DNA of 42,408 nucleotides from Acidobacteriota bacterium (GTDB lineage: Bacteria; Acidobacteriota; UBA6911), in the NCBI GenBank assembly GCA_012729555.1, contig JAAYCX010000001.1, forward strand, positions 1 through 42,408, read 5' to 3'. The notes under the pieces were generated by a model. The model was not told the DNA's origin. It worked only from the letters and a program-made list of their open reading frames with translations, and made no database searches. Below, in pieces: positions 14,954 through 22,494 of the stretch. A program made the translations under genes and the position numbers. The stretch's first letter is position 1. Every line of letters starts with the position of its first letter.

Positions 14954-15790
14954 CTATGAAGATGGCGCCGCGGAATGCTTGTCGATGAAGGAGTCGATGA
15001 GGCGGCGGGCGATGCTCAATCGGCCGGGGATCGGGGGGAGGTTGTCGGCGCGGAACCAGCCGGCTTCGCAGATTTCGTCGCCGTCGATCCTGATTTCGCC
15101 CGAGGCGCAGCGGGCGGTGAAGCCGATCATCAGGCTGTCGGGGAAGGGCCAGGGCTGGCTGCCGAAGTAGGCGACGTCCTTGACGGCGATGCCGGTTTCC
15201 TCCAGGACTTCGCGGTGGACGGCGTCCTCGAGGCTCTCGCCCGGCTCGACGAAGCCGGCCAGGACGCTCCACATCTCGCTCCTGAAGCGGGGGGAGCGGG
15301 CGAGCAGCAGGGTGTCGTCTTTTTCCACCAGCATGATGACGGCGGGGGAGATGCGGGGGAACTCGAGGCGGCCGCATTCGGGGCACTCCTTGGCCCGGAT
15401 GTCGCGGCGCGCATTGAGGGGGGCCCGGCAGCGGGAGCAGAAGCGGCAGGCGCCGTCCCACCCGGCCAGGTGAAGGCCGCGCAGCGCGATGTCGTACCAG
15501 GGGTCCGCGAGGCGGGAGAAGAGGGTGCGCAGCTCCCGGAACTCGGCGCCGGGCAGGGCTTCGGACGGGGGGGTGGAGGGGACGGCATAGCACGCGCGGC
15601 CGCGGCAGCGGCCGAGGAAAAGAGGGTGCGAGAGATCGATCCCCTGCGAGGCGACTTCGCGCAGGGAGGGGAGTTCGGGCGCGGCGCCGGTGGTCTTGAC
15701 CAGCAGGCGGGATTCCGAATAAACGAAGCAGCAGGCGTCCGGGTCGGGCTCGCCGGGAGGGTCGATGGAAGGCGAAAAATCCTGGTTCAT
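14954..15790 (-). CDS. nudC: NAD(+)/NADH pyrophosphatase NudC
   Basis: 278 residues. It hydrolyses NADH to NMNH and AMP, and the family also removes NAD caps from RNA 5' ends. The N-terminal domain is followed by a zinc ribbon (CRFCSRC … CPEC, about residues 115-140). The Nudix box is GFVEPGESLEDAVHREVLEE plus TGI. Just after it comes SQPWPFPDSLM, the SQPWPFPxS motif diagnostic for NudC. ATG 15790 was chosen over a GTG three codons upstream because GAGG lies eight bases before it. The gene ends a minus-strand series that begins with the methyltransferase. Confidence 0.93.
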   Translation of the reverse strand: MNQDFSPSIDPPGEPDPDACCFVYSESRLLVKTTGAAPELPSLREVASQGIDLSHPLFLGRCRGRACYAVPSTPPSEALPGAEFRELRTLFSRLADPWYDIALRGLHLAGWDGACRFCSRCRAPLNARRDIRAKECPECGRLEFPRISPAVIMLVEKDDTLLLARSPRFRSEMWSVLAGFVEPGESLEDAVHREVLEETGIAVKDVAYFGSQPWPFPDSLMIGFTARCASGEIRIDGDEICEAGWFRADNLPPIPGRLSIARRLIDSFIDKHSAAPSS

Positions 15791-15887
15791 CGCGATCACC
15801 TCGGGGATCGTGACCGGACGATCCCTGGGTAGGGTATACCCAAAGGGGAGGAGCGGGAAGGAAGAAAGCGGAGCCGGTGCTGTCTGA

Positions 15888-15913
15888 TGCCGGCCGCCGT
15901 GAGGCGGCCGGCA
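15888..15913 (-). terminator. Hairpin after the lipocalin-like gene
   Basis: A perfect 11-bp stem (TGCCGGCCGCC / GGCGGCCGGCA) with GTGA loop starts ten bases past the stop of the minus-strand gene. The sequence beyond lacks a clean T-run (only CTTTCTTCC further on), so termination efficiency is uncertain. Confidence 0.5.
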
Positions 15914-15923
15914 CCGGTGTGGA

Positions 15924-16307
15924 TTACTTCACGCGGGCGAGCGTGAACTTCTGGGGTGCGGCGCCTTCCATCGCCGGCATGCCGGCCATCTCGAACGTCA
16001 GCTCGAGGGTATCGCCGCTCAGCACGCCCTTGTAGTTGAACACCATCTGCATTTCGCCCATCGACGATTCGACGGTGAAGGATACGTTGTTGCCGTCGAT
16101 CTTGCCGTTTTTGAGCGGGATCGTCGCGCCCGGCCCGCCGGGGGCCGTGCCGGTCAAAGTGGTCCCCTCGGCCTTGAAGGTGAAATCCATCTGCATCGGT
16201 TCCCCCATGCCGGAGTTGTACTGCCCGGTCCACTTCCCGTCGATATCCGCGCCGAAAGCCACGCCTGCCACGAGCAGCAGGCTCAGGATCACTGCACAAA
16301 ATTTCAT
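15924..16307 (-). CDS. Small secreted lipocalin-like protein
   Basis: 127 residues. A Sec signal (MKFCAVILSLLLVAGVAFGA, cut near residue 20) precedes a compact beta-rich domain beginning ADIDGKWTGQY, with FTFKAEGTTLTGTAP, then GKIDGNNVSF and a terminal strand KFTLARV. Small 'DGKWTG…G.TLTGT…G.I.GN.VSF' proteins are abundant in Acidobacteriota genomes and of unknown function; they probably form a lipocalin-type barrel in the periplasm. AAAGGAG precedes the ATG. It has its own promoter (16339-16366) and a hairpin after it, so it is probably monocistronic. Confidence 0.75.
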   Translation of the reverse strand: MKFCAVILSLLLVAGVAFGADIDGKWTGQYNSGMGEPMQMDFTFKAEGTTLTGTAPGGPGATIPLKNGKIDGNNVSFTVESSMGEMQMVFNYKGVLSGDTLELTFEMAGMPAMEGAAPQKFTLARVK

Positions 16308-16338
16308 CTCTGGTCTCCTTTGGTTGACTTAGGACAAT

Positions 16339-16366
16339 AGAATACATCATTCCGGGGGAAACTCAA
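16339..16366 (-). promoter_or_regulatory. Sigma-70-type promoter of the lipocalin-like gene
   Basis: Read on the minus strand: TTGAGT (16366-16361), 16 bases, TATTCT (16344-16339). This puts the start of transcription near 16332 and a leader of about 25 bases containing AAAGGAG. It lies in the gap directly after tcdA. Confidence 0.6.
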
Positions 16367-16370
16367 TATC

Positions 16371-17159
16371 CTACCGGAGATCGGCGGGGCGATTTTGGGG
16401 CGGCGGCTGGCCGTTCTGCTTCAGCAGTTCGAAGATGACGTAATTGGCCGCCATCAGGCCGACGATGCCCGGCAGGGTCGCGATGCTGGGCAGGGCGCGG
16501 CGCGGGCGCCCGCGGGAATGGGCCCCGGCCGATTCGGGCGGGGGACCCTCGCCTTCGTGGGTCTCGACGGCCGGTTCTTCCGAGTAGAGCACGGGGGGGT
16601 CGGCGGCGACGTTTCTGACCCGCAGGTAGCGGCGCAGGGCGCGGGCGAGGGGGCAGCCCCGGGTGCGGCCAAGGGTGGTGAGCCGGATGGCGAAGGGGTC
16701 GGTCCGGCTGCTCGCCCCCAGGGCGGAGATGATCGGGATCCGGCGCTCGACGCAGTGGCGGATCAGGGCCGCCTTGGGGCCGAGGCTGTCGATGGCGTCC
16801 ACGACGAAATCGAGGTCCGGGGTGACGAGTTCCTCGGCGGTGTCGGAGTGGAAGAAGGCGTTGCGGGCGTCGAGCTCGAGGCCTGGATTGATCGCCAGCA
16901 GGCGCGCGCGGGCGGCCTCGACCTTGGGGGTGTCGAGGTTGGTGGACAGGGCCAGGAGCTGGCGGTTGACGTCGCTGGCCTTGAGGACGTCGCAGTCGAT
17001 GACGCGGAGCCGGCCGACGCCGGCGCGGACGAGGGCCTCGGCGGCATAGGCACCGACCCCCCCGAGCCCCACGACGGCGACGCGGGCCGCCTCGAGGCGT
17101 TCCAGCCCTTTGCTGCCGAAAAACATCCGGTTGCGGGCGAAGATGTCGCTGGCCGTCAT
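16371..17159 (-). CDS. tcdA: tRNA threonylcarbamoyladenosine dehydratase (TcdA, E1-like)
   Basis: 262 residues of the ThiF/MoeB/E1 family. It uses ATP to cyclise N6-threonylcarbamoyladenosine at tRNA position 37 to ct6A. RNRMFFGSKGLERL at the N-terminus and VVGLGGVGAYAAEALVRAG (nucleotide-binding) at about 28-46 are clear. Next come IDCDVLKASDVNRQ, DAIDSLGPKAALI, and LYSEEPAVE, a TcdA-typical segment. The C-terminal SIATLPGIVGLMAANYVI helix is also kept. It lacks the CxxC zinc pairs of MoeB/ThiF, supporting TcdA. The start overlaps the tatD stop by four bases, so the two are translated together. Confidence 0.9.
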   Translation of the reverse strand: MTASDIFARNRMFFGSKGLERLEAARVAVVGLGGVGAYAAEALVRAGVGRLRVIDCDVLKASDVNRQLLALSTNLDTPKVEAARARLLAINPGLELDARNAFFHSDTAEELVTPDLDFVVDAIDSLGPKAALIRHCVERRIPIISALGASSRTDPFAIRLTTLGRTRGCPLARALRRYLRVRNVAADPPVLYSEEPAVETHEGEGPPPESAGAHSRGRPRRALPSIATLPGIVGLMAANYVIFELLKQNGQPPPQNRPADLR

Positions 17160-17938
17160 CTTCGCGGGATCCTGGTGAAGAGGGCGAGGGCGTTTTGGGT
17201 GCTCTGGGCGGCGATCTCCTCAAGCGTGCGACCGCGGAGGGCGGCGATTTTTTGGGCCACTTCCCGGACATGGCGGGGTTCCACCCCGGAGGCGGCGGTG
17301 GACTCGGTGGCGATCGAGGGGGCGTCGGTTTCGAGCAGGAAGCGGTCGGCGGGGACGGCGGCCGCGGCCCGGTGATACTTGCGGGCGTTCGGGCGGGTGA
17401 CCGAGCCGGAAAAGGAGATGGCGAGCCCCAGGTCGAGGAAGCGGGGGAGGAGGTCGGCCCCGCCCGAGTAGGAGTGGAGCACCCCCCGCAGGCGCCCCCG
17501 GTATTTTTTCAGGAGGGGGTAGAGGGCGTCGTACGCCCTGCGGCAATGAAGGAGGACCGGCAGGCCGAATTCGATCGCCAGGCCGAGCTGCCGGTCCAGG
17601 GCGCGGAGTTGTTCGTCCGGGGGGGGATAGTCGGGGGAGGCGAAATCGAGCCCGATCTCCCCCACGGCCACGGTGTCTTCGCGGCCGAGGAGGGGCCGGA
17701 GTTTTTCGGGGTCGCAACCTGAGAGGAACCAGGGGTGAAAGCCGAAGGCGGGGAAGACGAGGCCGGGATAGCCGTCGGCCAGCTCCGCCGTGCGCCCGAG
17801 CGAGGGGGCGTCATAGGCGGGCACGACGAAGCGGTTCACTCCCTCGGCCCGGGCCCTGGCGATCACCCCGGGGAGCGTGGGAGCGAAGGAGGGGTCGTTC
17901 AGGTGGCAATGCGTGTCGATGAGGTCGATGTGGTCCAT
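17156..17938 (-). CDS. tatD: TatD-family metal-dependent hydrolase
   Basis: 260 residues of the TatD DNase family, a TIM-barrel metalloenzyme; the family shows 3'-5' exonuclease activity. Metal ligands are in place: DTHCHLNDPSF at the N-terminus, VGEIGLDF (Glu), LLHCRRAYDAL (His), LHSYSGG (His) and LETDAPSI (Asp). Normal length. Overlaps tcdA by ATGA, and both lie downstream of a porin-like gene by 53 bp. The name is historical: no tatABC genes are visible here, although several Tat-exported proteins are encoded in the window. Confidence 0.93.
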   Translation of the reverse strand: MDHIDLIDTHCHLNDPSFAPTLPGVIARARAEGVNRFVVPAYDAPSLGRTAELADGYPGLVFPAFGFHPWFLSGCDPEKLRPLLGREDTVAVGEIGLDFASPDYPPPDEQLRALDRQLGLAIEFGLPVLLHCRRAYDALYPLLKKYRGRLRGVLHSYSGGADLLPRFLDLGLAISFSGSVTRPNARKYHRAAAAVPADRFLLETDAPSIATESTAASGVEPRHVREVAQKIAALRGRTLEEIAAQSTQNALALFTRIPRR

Positions 17939-17991
17939 GCGCCGGTCCCGTTTCCGGAATTGTATCCCGTGCGGCGGGTAAAGCGCCAGGC

Positions 17992-19350
17992 CTACGGCAG
18001 GGTGAAGCGCACCCCGCCGAAGACCATGTGCATGTGCCGGTCGGAGCTGTCCGAGGGGGCGCGGTACCAGGGGGCGCGGGTCACGTAGGCGTACTGACCG
18101 AGGACGACGAGGGCGCCGTGGTTCGGGTTTTTGAAGAGGGTGTGGATGTAGCCGCCGGTGGCTTCCTGGATCTGCCGGTTGGCCGTGTCGGGGGAGCCGG
18201 GGTGGCCGAAGCCGATGGCGCCCTCGCCGTCGGCGACGACGTTACGGCTGAAGTAGGCGCCGCTGTAGTAGGCGAAGAGCTGGGAGGAGGGGCGCGGCTG
18301 GTATTCGAAGCCGGTGACGCCGCTCGTCGTGTGCACGGGCGAGATCGAGCCGTCGGGCGCGACGACCGCGTCGGGCCCCATCGCCATGACGTAGCGCCCG
18401 CCCCCGCTCGAGAAGAAGGTGGTCAGGATCCAGCGGAGGTTCGGCAGCGGTTCCACGAACAGGTTGAGCGACCCCCCCACGCCGTGGGCCGTCCGTTTCT
18501 CCAGGGAGGCGTCGACGGTGCGGAAGGCGCGTGACATCCCGGCGAGCTCCACGTGGACGGAGCGGCCCGCGGGGCGCACGTCGAAGGCGAGCTTGGCGGC
18601 GAAGTCGGGGCGCGGGTTGGCGATGGTGCCGTTGCCGGACGGGGCGTCGAACTGGGAGCGGAAGGCGGCCGGAAGGGTGGTCCCCGCCGTGACGTACTGG
18701 TCGGGGTTTTCGGCGGAGAAGGCCAGCGCCCAGTTCGGGGAGAAGTGGTACGTGACCCGAGCCTGCGCCTGGCGCGCCCAGAGCAGCCCGGCCAGGTAGG
18801 AGGAGTCCTGCCCGATGCCGAGGAAGATGTCGGCGGGGGCCGCGGAGATCCCCCGGCGGTTGGGCGTCATCAGCGACCACGCCTGCCCCCCCAGGATCTC
18901 CCACTTGCCGGTCTCGGCGGTGACGAACGCCTGGCGCATGCGGAAACCGAGGCTGTTGGAGGAGACGTAGGCGGTCCCGGGGGCGGTGCCGGCGAAATCG
19001 ACCTCCACGTACCCGGTGAACTTCAATTTTTCGAGCGGCTCCTCGGTGACTTTCAGGGTGAGGCGGGTGTTGGTGGCGCTCATCCGGAACTCGGACATCC
19101 GCCCCGCCAGGCTGTTGTTGGCCGGGATGGAACCGAAGGCCGTGGCCACGCCGCTCCCCACGTTGGTGGAACGCCAGACGGCGGACATGTCGATGAAGCC
19201 GCCGGGGGTGAACTCCGCCCCGCCGATGCGCAGGGAGAGCGGGGCCGTCTCTTCCGGGCCCTCCTCGGCCGCAGCGGGGAGGGGGGACAGGGTCAGGATC
19301 AGTGCGATGAGGAATCGGGAAATTCGGGAAATTCGGGAAATGATGATCAT
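17992..19350 (-). CDS. Porin-like outer-membrane protein (DcaP-like)
   Basis: 452 residues. A signal peptide (ISRFLIALILTLSPLPAAAEE) leads into a beta-barrel sequence: GGFIDMSAVWRST, MSATNTRLTLKV, KFTGYVEVDFAG, FRMRQAFVTAETGKWEILGG, then QAWSLMTPN, alternating polar and apolar strands, and a terminal GGVRFTLP. This order resembles DcaP/putative porins that carry 'YVEvDF … RmRqAfv … GQaws'. Presumed passive channel for small solutes. ATG 19350 has GGAG ten bases upstream; an ATG three codons earlier sits too close to that site. The signal peptide contains a triple ISR repeat encoded by three exact 9-bp units. Confidence 0.75.
   Translation of the reverse strand: MIIISRISRISRFLIALILTLSPLPAAAEEGPEETAPLSLRIGGAEFTPGGFIDMSAVWRSTNVGSGVATAFGSIPANNSLAGRMSEFRMSATNTRLTLKVTEEPLEKLKFTGYVEVDFAGTAPGTAYVSSNSLGFRMRQAFVTAETGKWEILGGQAWSLMTPNRRGISAAPADIFLGIGQDSSYLAGLLWARQAQARVTYHFSPNWALAFSAENPDQYVTAGTTLPAAFRSQFDAPSGNGTIANPRPDFAAKLAFDVRPAGRSVHVELAGMSRAFRTVDASLEKRTAHGVGGSLNLFVEPLPNLRWILTTFFSSGGGRYVMAMGPDAVVAPDGSISPVHTTSGVTGFEYQPRPSSQLFAYYSGAYFSRNVVADGEGAIGFGHPGSPDTANRQIQEATGGYIHTLFKNPNHGALVVLGQYAYVTRAPWYRAPSDSSDRHMHMVFGGVRFTLP
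19315..19341. repeat. Three exact 9-bp tandem units inside a signal-peptide coding region
   Basis: TCGGGAAAT is repeated three times without mismatch (19315-19323, 19324-19332, 19333-19341). On the coding (minus) strand it gives Ile-Ser-Arg three times at residues 3-12 of the porin-like protein. Copy-number change would keep the frame and lengthen the positive n-region. Confidence 0.9.
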
Positions 19351-19463
19351 GGCGGTCATTCTCCGGGATCGGCGGTATGAGTGATGCGGGCGGTCCGCAA
19401 AAAGGACGTATTTTGTCCCCTCCGGTGCGGGGATGCAACCCCGAATGTGGATTCCGGGACGTG

Positions 19464-20270
19464 TCAGACCGCGCCGAGCACCGTGATCAGGTAGCCGCCC
19501 CTGCGGTCGCGCTCTTCGCCGGTCTGTTCGTAGACGTCTTCCATGACCCGGGAGCGGAAGAAGGCGGAAGCCAGGACCCGGAACCAGGGGCGGATGCCCT
19601 CTTCGGGCAGGTCGAGGGATCCTTCTTCGAATTCGACCTGGCGGAGGATGCGGGGGTCCCATTCCTCCCGGCGCGAGTCGGCGTATTCGACCCGGATGCA
19701 GAGACCGCCGCGCCGGAGCAGCCGGCGCAGGTCGCGCGAGATGCTTCGGCCGTATTCCAGGAGCGCCGGGTCCGCTTCCTCCCCGGGGCCGCCGACGAGA
19801 CGGCGGGCGATGTCGCGCTCCTCCCGCTCCAGACCGGTCCCCGGGGCTTCTTCCGCCGGGGGCATCATGTTGGGGAAGGTGTAGACGGCCAGGTCGGCCT
19901 TCTCCCCGAGCGGCCGGCCCATGGGGAGGAGGGTGCGGGCGAGGGTGACTTCGGCCGTGCGGCCCCCGGGCAGGCGGGCGAGGCGAGCCGCGGCCAGATC
20001 GAGGAGCGCGTCGGAGCCGTCGAGCCCCACGAGGCGCGTGTGCGGGAAGAGGGGGGCCAGCCGGGCGAGCAACTGCCCCGCGCCGCAGGCGTAATCGACG
20101 ATCACGCGCGGTTCGCGGGGGAGGGAGGCGCGGATGAAGCCGGCGATGTTGCGGTACGCCCTGCCGTGCGCGCGGTCCCGGGCGCGGCCGCGCCACCAGC
20201 GGGCATAGATGTCGCCGCAGGCGAATTCCGCGCCGGGGGGCGGGTCGAGTCGCTTTCGCTTTATTTGCAT
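19464..20270 (-). CDS. Class I SAM-dependent methyltransferase
   Basis: 268 residues with a Rossmann methyltransferase core. Motif I is VIVDYACGAGQLLARLA at about 56-72, then HTRLVGLDGSDALLDLA (acidic end of strand 2). Later come ADLAVYTFPNMMPP and LLRRGGLCIRVEYAD. The substrate cannot be told; it resembles small-molecule or lipid methyltransferases. ATG 20270 sits after a short AT-rich leader. It is the first gene of the minus-strand series, about 110 bp upstream of the porin-like gene. Confidence 0.8.
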   Translation of the reverse strand: MQIKRKRLDPPPGAEFACGDIYARWWRGRARDRAHGRAYRNIAGFIRASLPREPRVIVDYACGAGQLLARLAPLFPHTRLVGLDGSDALLDLAAARLARLPGGRTAEVTLARTLLPMGRPLGEKADLAVYTFPNMMPPAEEAPGTGLEREERDIARRLVGGPGEEADPALLEYGRSISRDLRRLLRRGGLCIRVEYADSRREEWDPRILRQVEFEEGSLDLPEEGIRPWFRVLASAFFRSRVMEDVYEQTGEERDRRGGYLITVLGAV

Positions 20271-20350
20271 GGCGGGGTCATTATATCCTGCTGCCGTTGC
20301 CTTGCCGCTGCGCTTTCATGGAAGGATTTCCGAAGGGAAGGGAGGGGATC

Positions 20351-20893
20351 ATGGGAACCGAAGGGCGCCTCCGCGTGGGGGCGGTGACATTGGGAGCGAT
20401 CCTCCTGTTGACCGGCTCGATCTTTTCGGGTATTACACCGGCGTCCGGCGCCGATTCCGTCGCGGACCGGCTGCGGAGGCTCGAGGATACCGAGGAGATC
20501 CGCCTCCTGCTCCACGGCTACGGCCGCTTCCTGGACGCCCGGGATTTTGCCTCCTTCTCCGCGCTCTTCGCGGAGCGGGACGGGGAGTGGATCGGGGGGA
20601 TGGGGCGTGCGAAGGGGCGGGCGGCCATCCGCAAACTGATGGAGGACTCGATCGGGACCGGCACCCCCGGGGCCCCGAACCGCCACCTGTTCTCCAACGA
20701 GATGATCTCGATCGACGGGGACCGCGCGGCGGCCGTGAGCACCTGGATGTTCCTGGTCCAGGCCGAATCCCGGCCGCAGACGGTGTACGTGGGGCGGTAC
20801 GAGGACCTCCTGGTCCGGGAGCGGGGGCGCTGGCGCTTCCTGCGGCGCACGGTGCACGCGGAGATTCCGCCCGACCCCCCGGCGGGGCGGTAG
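20351..20893 (+). CDS. Secreted NTF2-like (SnoaL-type) protein
   Basis: 180 residues. A signal peptide (about residues 1-34: GAVTLGAILLLTGSIFSG … ASGA) precedes an NTF2-like cone fold: RLEDTEEIRLLLHGYGRFLD, ARDFASFSALFAE, the GRAAIRKLMED helix, NRHLFSNEMISIDGDRA and the final strand GRWRFLRRTVH. SnoaL-like domains can be enzymes or binding modules; no catalytic residues are certain. ATG 20351 was chosen for its GGGAGGGG site and for placing the signal peptide at the N-terminus. A related exported NTF2-like protein is at 41490-42179. Confidence 0.75.
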   Translation: MGTEGRLRVGAVTLGAILLLTGSIFSGITPASGADSVADRLRRLEDTEEIRLLLHGYGRFLDARDFASFSALFAERDGEWIGGMGRAKGRAAIRKLMEDSIGTGTPGAPNRHLFSNEMISIDGDRAAAVSTWMFLVQAESRPQTVYVGRYEDLLVRERGRWRFLRRTVHAEIPPDPPAGR

Positions 20894-20907
20894 CGCCACG
20901 GGCGGGA

Positions 20908-20939
20908 GCGCCCGGGGCGGCAGGCGCCCGGGGCGGCAA
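20908..20939. repeat. Two tandem 16-bp GC-rich units
   Basis: GCGCCCGGGGCGGCAG and GCGCCCGGGGCGGCAA follow one another (15 of 16 identical) between the NTF2-like gene and the DUF1846 gene, just before GGTTTTTG. They might fold, but no clear terminator stem is formed. Confidence 0.6.
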
Positions 20940-20963
20940 GGTTTTTGCGAAAGGAAAGGGAGC

Positions 20964-22478
20964 ATGCCGGGAAAGATCGGTTTCGACAACGAACTCTACA
21001 TCCAGCAGCAGGCGGCCGAAATCCTCGAGCGGGTCGGACGCTTCGACAACAAGCTCTACCTCGAGTTCGGCGGGAAGCTCCTGTTCGACTACCACGCGGC
21101 GCGCGTGCTCCCGGGCTACGACCCCAACGTGAAGATGCACCTGATCCGGGAACTCAAGGAGCGGGCCGACATCGTGCTCTGCATCTACGCCGGGGACATC
21201 GAGCGCAAGAAGCTGCGGGCCGACTTCGGCATCACCTACGACGCCGACGCGATGAAGCTGATCGACGATTTGAGGGGGTGGGGGATCGAGGTGCGGGCCG
21301 TCGTGATCACGCGCTACGAGCGGCAGCCGGCGGCGACCCTGTTCAAGAACCGGCTGGAGCGGCGGGGGATCGAGGTCTTCACCCACCGCTTCACCAAGGG
21401 GTACCCGACCGACATCGATTCGATCGTGAGCGACGAGGGGTACGGGGCCAACGCCTACATCCCGTCCGACAAGCCGCTGGTGATCGTGACCGGGCCGGGC
21501 CCGGGGAGCGGGAAGCTCTCCACCTGCCTGTCGCAGCTCTACCACGAGTACCGCCGGGGGGTGCGGGCGGGCTACGCCAAATTCGAAACCTTCCCGATCT
21601 GGAACCTCTCCCTGAAGCACCCGGCCAACATCGCCTACGAGGCCGCCACCGCCGACATCCGCGACTTCAACCTGATCGATCCCTTTCACCTGGAGGCCTA
21701 CGGGAAGACGGTGGTGAACTACAACCGCGACGTGGAGGTGTTTCCCATCGTCAAGCGGATCCTGGGGAAGATCACCGGCGGGGCGGATTTCTACCAGTCC
21801 CCCACCGACATGGGCGTCAACCGGGCGGGGTTCGCCATCATCGACGACGACGTCACGCAGGAGGCTGCCCGGCAGGAGATCCTGCGGCGCTGGTTCCGCT
21901 ACCGGTGCGAGTACGCGATGGGGCTGACGGATAAGGAGACGGTCGAGCGGGTGCAGCTGCTGCTCGAGAACATCGGCATGCGATCGGAGGACCGGCCGGT
22001 GGTCGAACCCGCCTGGCGGGCGGCCCGGGAGGGGAAGGAAGCGGGGAAGGGGAACGAGGAGATCTATTGCGGGGCCGCGCTCGAGCTGCGCGACGGGACC
22101 ATCGTCACCGGCAACAACTCCCCCCTCATGCACGCGGCTTCCAGCCTGGTGCTCAACGCCCTGAAACACCTGGCTGGCATCCCCGACAAGCTCAAGCTGC
22201 TCCCCAGCCTGATCACCAACGCGGTGGGGAGCCTGAAGACGGAGATTCTCCAGGAGCGCTCGGTCAGCCTGGACCTCGAGGAGACGCTGATCGCCCTCAG
22301 CATCAGCGCCGCCACCAACCATGCCGCCCAGATGGCGATGGAAAGGCTTCAGGAGCTGCGCAACTGCGAGGCGCACATGACCCACATCCCCACCCCCGGG
22401 GACGAGGCCGGATTGCGCAAACTGGGGGTCAACATGACGAGCGAGCCCAATTTCCCCACCCGGAACCTCTTCATGTAG
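20964..22478 (+). CDS. DUF1846 domain-containing protein
   Basis: 504 residues, matching DUF1846 along its full length. The opening is GFDNELYIQQQAAEILERV, then KLYLEFGGKLLFDYHAARVL and GYDPNVKM. The centre has VIVTGPGPGSGKLSTCLSQL (P-loop-like, near 172-191), and the end AHMTHIPTPGDEAGLRKLG with PNFPTRNLF. The family has solved structures but no firmly known activity; the GPGPGSGK loop suggests nucleotide or phosphate binding. AAAGGAAAGGGAGC precedes the ATG. The rtcB-like gene converges on its end with 16 bp between. Confidence 0.9.
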   Translation: MPGKIGFDNELYIQQQAAEILERVGRFDNKLYLEFGGKLLFDYHAARVLPGYDPNVKMHLIRELKERADIVLCIYAGDIERKKLRADFGITYDADAMKLIDDLRGWGIEVRAVVITRYERQPAATLFKNRLERRGIEVFTHRFTKGYPTDIDSIVSDEGYGANAYIPSDKPLVIVTGPGPGSGKLSTCLSQLYHEYRRGVRAGYAKFETFPIWNLSLKHPANIAYEAATADIRDFNLIDPFHLEAYGKTVVNYNRDVEVFPIVKRILGKITGGADFYQSPTDMGVNRAGFAIIDDDVTQEAARQEILRRWFRYRCEYAMGLTDKETVERVQLLLENIGMRSEDRPVVEPAWRAAREGKEAGKGNEEIYCGAALELRDGTIVTGNNSPLMHAASSLVLNALKHLAGIPDKLKLLPSLITNAVGSLKTEILQERSVSLDLEETLIALSISAATNHAAQMAMERLQELRNCEAHMTHIPTPGDEAGLRKLGVNMTSEPNFPTRNLFM

Positions 22479-22494
22479 CGGCGGGATCGGCGGA

